In this document: piece by piece, positions 39,401 to 64,000 of the stretch | Layout: every line of letters starts with the position of its first letter | Position numbering within the stretch: position 1 is the first letter of the stretch | Assembly (NCBI GenBank): GCA_020137815.1 | Contig: CM035352.1 | Location: 1,304,175 to 1,368,174 of the forward strand | Length of the DNA: 64,000 bases | Source: Hormiphora californensis | Lineage: Eukaryota; Ctenophora; Tentaculata; Cydippida; Pleurobrachiidae | Direction of reading: 5' to 3' | Made by a program: the position numbers and the translations under genes | Notes under the pieces: generated by a model | What the model was told of the DNA's origin: nothing | Seen by the model: the letters and a program-made list of their open reading frames with translations, nothing else | Database searches by the model: none

Positions 39401-42400
39401 AATTATTAGCGTAAGTGGAAATTATACTTCCCAACATTCCAACTACTTACTGCAACTAGACAATCTCTATCTTGTCCAGCCAATTCTTCACTTACAACTC
39501 GATGTGTGTGGTTATCAATTCTCTTTATAATTCTCTCCAGACGGAGACGGCAGGAATGAGACCTCGGACCAAGGAAGCCCTCCATGAGATGTGCAGCAGT
39601 TTTATGAGGAATCCTAATGCTATAATACTGTGTGTACAAGATGGAAGTATAGATGCAGAGAGGAGTAACATCACCAACCTAGTTCAGGTTGGTGGGTTCC
39701 TAATATATGATATATGGGGACATATCTCTTATCATATTTCTCACTTCAAGATGAGACAAGTTTCGAAAAAGATGTACTTCTATCTAGGGGCATTTTCATA
39801 ACGACCCCCCTCCCCTAGGCTCACGACCCCAAGGGAAAAAGGACGATATTCGTATTGACTAAGGTGGACCTAGCTGAGAAGAATATGGCCAACCCAACCC
39901 GAGTTAAAAAGATTCTGGAGGGGAAGTTGTTTCCTATGAAGGCGCTGGGATATTTTGCTGTTGTAACTGGACGGGGACCAAATGAGGATAGTATTGATAC
40001 TATCAGAGCATACGAAGAGGACTTTTTCAGCCGATCTAAACTGTTCAGGTAAGTTATTAGTGATGGCAGTGAAATGTGATCAAATCTAAAGAGGTACATC
40101 CACTACTAAAGAAGAGAGAGAAAAGAAGACTGAGAAAGGAAGTTGAAGTATTGTACAAACTGTAACAAAGATGCCCTAAAGCATCATTATGTAATTGTGT
40201 ATGTACATTGTACACGCTAGCTCTTATTCTCTTTTTCTCTTGCATACAATAACAATACAAAAGTTCACAATTTGCACGGTATATCCTCCCCTCTCCCCGT
40301 TTAGATCCGGAGCTATGCGGGCTAGTCAGATGTCTACAAACAACCTCTCTCTCGCTGTTTCCGATTGTTTCTGGAAGATGGTTAGTGACTCGGTGGAACA
40401 GCAGTCCGACGTTTTTAAAGCCACCCGTTACAACTTGGAGGCAGAATGGCGAAACACTTTCCCCGGCATTCGAGAAATGGATAGGGTATGTTTTATTTAC
40501 AGAGTGTTCGCATGTATCGTGGGTGGGTGTGTATATTTTTTGGAGTACCCTGCACTGCATGCAGTGACACATCTTGTCAGCCTGCGATTCAACAACTCAG
40601 AACTCGGTGTGCACATCAATTTTATAGGTTGGGAAAGTTAACGTAGGCCGCGAGGTCACGCCTTCAACATTACTCGCGCGATAAATCTTGGTAATTGCGC
40701 GCGCAAGCAGTTCAAGTACCCGACCAACCGCTTCGACAGAGCTGATGAATGCAGCTGATGAGTCGGGATGTTTCTCTTCCGTATGTACTGTGTATCTGGT
40801 GGTAACACACGCCCTTCTCCCTTTCTCTCATACCACTCTCTAAATTACGTCACTAGAAGTTTACAACTGTGTATACAGTGTACTGATAATTATAAAGTTC
40901 GGGAGAGTCGGGACTCCTTTTGTTGATACAATGGTCCCAATTTGCCATCTATTGTTCATGATTTATGGACATGCAAATAAATCAAGAAATCCGGATGTAC
41001 TTTCTAAATTTGGAACTCTCCACGGATACGTGCTGCGTGTATGATTTAAGAAAATTAACTTATACCTGTGTTGTTGAGACCCCTCTAACACACCACCTTT
41101 CTTCAGAACGATCTCTTCGAGAAAGCTAAAGATGAGATTCTGGACAAGATAGCAGCCCTACACAAGCTAACCCCCCTAGAATGGGAGACATTGATCCAGG
41201 AAGCACTATGGAGTGGGATCCAACACAAGGTTGTAGATGAGATATATCTGGAGGCGGCTGAGTGTCATTCTGTATCTCACTTTAACACCAAGGTAAGGGT
41301 GGAAACTATCCCTTTTTATTTTCCACATTTGTATTTCATACGGGAGGGGGGGGGGGCAAACAAAAAAACATAGAGATAGGGAGTACCCCTTTTCAAGATC
41401 ACTGTAATCATCACATAACACGTGTTCTAGGTCGACATAGCGCTGAAGGACTGGACAGATGATACTCTCCCCCGGATTTCAGTAGACGTTGGATGGCAGA
41501 CACTATTCTCCCAGCTGACCAGTATCTTAATGAGCAAAAACAGTGAGGGTCGGGAATTCGGGGACCTGTTTCACCCTCTTAAACAGAACATTTTGGAGAC
41601 AGTGAAGGAGCAGCACCACTGGCAGTACAATGCCCTAGCTCGTCTGGTTAGTCGACCATCCCAGTATTATCAGGCCTCATCCCTGATCCCAGTCCCTTCT
41701 CTTCAGAAGAACACAAACACCACGGCTCTAACCCCATCCCTCTCTCACTGCCCTAACTATAACCCCTCCCTTTTTTAATATAACCCTCTCCCTACATATA
41801 TCCCTCTACCCAGAGTGTGATCCAAAAGAACGCATTGGAGGACACGGCGGTAACTAACAAGATGCAGTGGGACAATTCTATCCTCTTTATGGAGAGGATT
41901 CTGAAGGAGAGGATAGACCTTGCTCAGGAGGATCTGGAGCAGTGTATTGGACCGGGATGGAGGGAACGGTGGACAGGGTGGAGAAGCAGGTTAGTCACAC
42001 TTGTTATATGGGGCACGGAGACAGAGGGTCGAATGAGGCAACTAGCAGGGATAGTAGAATCAACCGTTGTTAGGTCTGGGGTACCCTTGGTCTTGTCTAA
42101 CACAGTTCCAATGTTCAGGTCACCCCTGGAGGTGCAGTGTGTTGCAGCCAAGAACGAGTTACAGAAGTTGCTCCTGGCAGATGACCAACACGGGAAACAC
42201 TTGGAAAATGATGAACTAACGACCGTCAGGAGAAACCTCCAGACTCAGGGCGTTGATGTACCGTATGAGAGTGTGAGTTGCATTTCAGAATGTTGTAACC
42301 ATACTACAGTGGTTACCATAGAGACGTCTGTCCTACAACAAGCAACCTTGAAAACTGTCATTTCTCTAACTAAACCAAGTTTTATCTTTAGATTTGTAAA

Positions 42401-43214
42401 GTGTGGGAAAAGTTGTACAAGTTGACCTTTCTAAACAGGGCGCTGACAAGCGCTCAGCAGTGCAGGAAAGCATTCTATCATCGCAACATAGGTAACACAG
42501 CTTAGGTCAATTAAATCAATCACACTCTGAATTGTGGGCGAATAAAAGTTTCACGTCAGATTCACTAGTAATCACTCAACAAGCTGTCTCCATCCCCCCC
42601 CCATACAGCGTGTAATGCAGTTGAGTGCAATGATGTGGTGCTCTTCTGGAGAGCCAACAAAATGCTGGAGATGACATCCAACGCTCTTCGCCTACAGATA
42701 ATGAATACTGAAGGTAAGAAACGGAAACGTCAAGCACCTTGCTGCTTTCTACCGTTCCTCAGTACTTTTTGATTTATGAGTTATAACCATAGCAAACAAT
42801 GGTATCCCTGGCATTTAACCCCTCCTACTCCCCTGCAGCACAACGTCTTGAGAAGGAGGTAAAGCAATATTTAGAGGACCTCTCCCACGACGAGGATAAG
42901 AAGAAGAGCCTGATAAAAGGAAAGAGGGTTGAACTAGCTGAAGAACTCCGTAAGTCAACCAATTGTACAGCTGTCGGTTGATGGAGCTTCAAGGCGTTAT
43001 GACAAATAACGGGACCTGTACCCTCCTAGAGTTCATTTGTCTAGACGAGTTGTTCTAGTTCTACCATGCACCCTTCCCACTCCCACCCCCCCCCCCCCAC
43101 GTGATCTAAATGTTATCCTAAAACATGTTACTCTCCCTCTAAACAGGAAAGGTCCGGGGAATTCAAGACAAACTAGATGCGTTCATTGAGGAACTGAAGA
43201 AGGATCATCAGTAG
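36468..43214 (+). CDS. OPA1: OPA1, mitochondrial inner-membrane dynamin-like GTPase
   Basis: Drives inner-membrane fusion and cristae shaping (family role). Twenty-two exons join in phase: 36468-36560, 36698-36818, 36878-36931, 37070-37179, 37312-37374, 37525-37806, 37966-38037, 38150-38296, 38698-38861, 39004-39121, 39264-39410, 39541-39687, 39819-40048, 40305-40485, 41107-41292, 41431-41646, 41814-41989, 42119-42272, 42392-42491, 42609-42713, 42839-42949, 43147-43214. The product is 1014 aa, like vertebrate OPA1. Seen: basic N terminus (possible mitochondrial presequence), Ala/Glu-rich coiled coil (148-241), GTPase motifs GDQSAGKT (348-355), MMTRSP, DLPG, TKVD, then stalk and C-terminal assembly helix [18 protein letters not shown]. 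The start is uncertain: the frame is closed upstream of 36468, and the long presequence and clear membrane anchor of vertebrate OPA1 are missing, so an upstream exon may exist. Confidence 0.93.
38613..38714 (+). repeat. 34-bp tandem triplication of the OPA1 GTPase-exon acceptor
   Basis: Three head-to-tail 34-bp units, each CTAACTCCTCCCCCTAG plus AAATCTATAATTGACAT. Candidate exon starts fall at 38630, 38664 and 38698. From the first two the frame hits TAA within 7 codons, so only 38698 can give full-length OPA1. Confidence 0.95.
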
Positions 43215-44087
43215 ATTGTGTGACGTCACATGATGATAACCCCCCCCCCCCCCCCCCCCCATTGTGTTGAGAAAAGGAACCGTTGTGCCATATAAACTGA
43301 GTTTATAAAACTCCTATAAAGTATAAAACGGTTGAAAATTATTAGTTTTGACACGTTATTCTTTTTGCTATGCTGTGGACCAATTGCGTTAACGTGACTA
43401 TCTAACTTAAGGTGTTTGGTATGAAAAGTATATTTGATTTGTGAAGATAAGACCTAAGTTAATGAACTATAATTTACAATTGAAGCCAATATAATCGATC
43501 TAGTCTACTGTAGACTCTACATGTGCAAGCTTATAATTAGTGACTCGTTATGCACTGTCATTTGAGCTCCTCCGGTATATATTTTTGTAATGTTTTGAGT
43601 TTGAGAGAGCCGTTTTATACATTTTGAAAATTAATTGTCATTTCTTCTTTTCTAAATCGCTGAAACTAGCCGCCCAATCAAACGCGCGAAAATTTAGAGA
43701 ATAAACTGCAAGTTATGGCACGCGCTTTGTATTGACCAACGCGCCGCGCACGAGTAATCCAATCTAAAAAAAGTTTATTTCGCAGCTTTATACTTTTTTG
43801 TGCCATTTTTTTCAAATTTAAAATTTTGACTTTAAGTTTTGACCGTTCTAAAGGATCTCCTGACCGTTGTTGACGCTCCCTCTCTTATCTACCAAAATTG
43901 CCAATTGGCCTCCATACTTCCATATTTTAAAGGTCGGAATTCTCAAACTGTTCGCCCACCCTTGGGCCTTGACCCCTTGCCTTACCCCATGTGAATTGTC
44001 CGATTTATATTTTTGCGTGTCGAAACTTCGATTTAAACATAAATCACCTTGTTAGCAAGAAGCCATGTAGTTAATCGACCCTGTGTT
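43215..44087. other. Spacer between OPA1 and formin
   Basis: Contains a C run (43241-43260), AT-rich 3' UTR-like sequence with a possible AATAAA near 43700, and presumably the formin promoter. No gene or repeat family is recognised. Confidence 0.5.
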
Positions 44088-62521
<18,434 letters not shown>

Positions 62522-62856
62522 TTCAGAGGCAGATCTGGGGAAATGTTTATTTTCGTATTGATTTGTTTAATATTTTTTTTCGTACAATTGGTAAATATCA
62601 CTGCGCTGGCAAGCGCAAAGGTGACCATCTCCTCCCCCCAGCCGCGCGTGCCAGAATGCAGTAATAAGTTTTTTCAGTTTTTAGCCAAAAATGGCATTTT
62701 GCGACGCCCATAGCGAGGCCCCCACTGCACCGATCAGTCTGAAATTTGGTATACAGTGTCACATAGTCTAGATCTACTGTAGTTCAAAAGGGCAAGTCTC
62801 TATCTCTTTTAGTTTTAGAGATACAGCATCGTGCCAAAAGCAATAAATGTCCCGGG

Positions 62857-62897
<41 letters not shown>

Positions 62898-64000
62898 GGA
62901 TAGACGCTGTTTTTACCAAATTTATAATCATTTTTGAGAGAAAACGACATAAGATAGACACTTCTCGTTTGTTGCATTCGAAAGATAATCGTTCGAATTG
63001 TGTAGTCGAATAGTTTTCATATTCTAGGTCCAACCAGAACGTCTTAACAAAGTGTCATAAAGAAAAGACATTTTTCAAATCAACCAAATTTCTTTGAGCT
63101 CAGTTTACATCCTGAAGACGGCTTCTGATTGAAAAACGGAGACCACACTTATGAAAGATAATCGTCTAAACTTTCAGAAACTATATTGCGAATTTGTGAA
63201 ACTCTATTTCTAAGGGTCTCAAATCGCGTCTGAAGTGTTAAGACTGTATGAAAATAGATATGACGAATGTGCGTTTTTCGCCATAGCGACCTCAAATCTT
63301 GTCCAATCGATCTCAAACTTGGTCAGCCTCTTTAACTAGATGAGGCTGATAATAATACATCCCCATCATGACGTTATAACGTCGTGACGTCACGTTATGA
63401 CGTCACAATGACGTCAAAATTGAAATTTTCGTATTTCAGCGATTCCGGACGGTCTTTACACGTTCTGCTACGTCCAGACATGTATAACATTGTATTTCAC
63501 ATCGGAAAATACCAAAAATATACCGAAATTATGCCAAAAACTAACAGAAATTAGTTGGCTGGAAAGGTGACCACTTTTGTTGTCAAACTGACACCTTTGC
63601 CCGGCCCGGGTTACGGATATCATCGATGGGGCAAATCAGGGGGCAAATCAGGGAGTTGGAGAGAGAGAAAGAGAGCGAGAGAGATAGAGAGATAGAGATA
63701 GAGAGAGAAATCAGAGAGGGAAAGATAGTGATGTTAAAACCCGGAGAGGGCAAAGGTGTCAGTTTGACAACAAAAGTGGTCACCTTTCCAGCCAACTAAT
63801 TTCTGTTAGTTTTTGGCATAATATATTCATATTTTAATAACGTTTTAAAGATAAAGCGTTACAGAGAGAGGGTTTTAAAATGATCATCATTATCCGTTTA
63901 TCAATTGAATTACAGATTCATTTTGCTCTTTTTGAGGTGCTCATCTATAATTAATCACACAGGTTTTCTATGAATTATAATTTTACATGATCACATTGAG
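62522..64000. other. Formin 3' flank and window end
   Basis: Mostly occupied by the repeat at 62597-63822, which also supplies an AATAAA near 62842 that could serve formin. After it comes AT-rich unique sequence. No gene is seen. Confidence 0.5.
62597..63822 (-). mobile_element. Composite repeat with hairpin end and TGACGTCA cluster, copy B
   Basis: Inverted relative of 5541-6625: starts CACTGCGCTGGCAAGCGCAAA, has the TGACGTCA cluster at 63370-63415, and ends in a 280-bp hairpin (63538-63822) with GGCTGGAAAGGTGACC arms. A (TCTA)n tract at 62858-62897 lies inside. Confidence 0.65.

Overview
The window is animal (metazoan) nuclear DNA. It carries six multi-exon protein genes with conventional GT-AG introns, mostly 100-1500 bp long, packed among microsatellites, minisatellites and small palindromic DNA transposons. 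Gene content (PITPNM-type lipid-transfer protein, AGPAT3/4-type acyltransferase, selenocysteine GPX4-like peroxidase, OPA1, a GBD/FH3-FH1-FH2 formin, papain-like protease with ShKT domains) fits an invertebrate. A sponge or another early-branching animal is my guess only. All exon joins were worked out by hand from splice consensus, reading phase and protein-family similarity.

Layout: (1) 55-13036 +, C-terminal part of a PITPNM/RdgB gene (DDHD and LNS2 domains), its introns holding MITEs, a LINE fragment and a GAGAAT array. (2) 13073-17933, a composite 4.9-kb transposon bounded by 28-bp inverted repeats, with a subterminal motif array, a 2.7-kb inner foldback and one small AT-hook/zinc-knuckle gene. 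(3) 19406-24143 +, acyltransferase, 380 aa. (4) 24723-31571 -, GPX4-like selenoprotein, 188 aa, convergent with the acyltransferase. One intron holds a 491-bp triplicated repeat; another holds about 28 copies of the exon 3 splice acceptor. (5) 31572-36467, gene-poor, with a 1.5-kb palindromic element. (6) 36468-43214 +, OPA1, 1014 aa. (7) 44088-62521 +, formin, 1314 aa, with a complete cysteine-protease gene (45707-52244, -) nested in its 9.7-kb third intron. (8) 62522-64000, a repeat element whose inverted relative lies at 5.5-6.6 kb.

The most striking observation is a recurrent arrangement. At four exons in three unrelated genes (GPX exon 3, OPA1 GTPase exon, formin exons 11 and 12) a tandem repeat is built from the last bases of the intron plus the first bases of the exon, so the whole 3' splice site is copied 3 to 28 times in front of the real one. 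A related duplication of intron end only lies before acyltransferase exon 8. The second is the composite transposon with its own DNA-binding-type protein and an array of iteron-like repeats upstream of it. The six genes do not form one pathway, though three act on membrane lipids or membranes (PITPNM, AGPAT, OPA1) and GPX4 enzymes protect membrane lipids from peroxidation.
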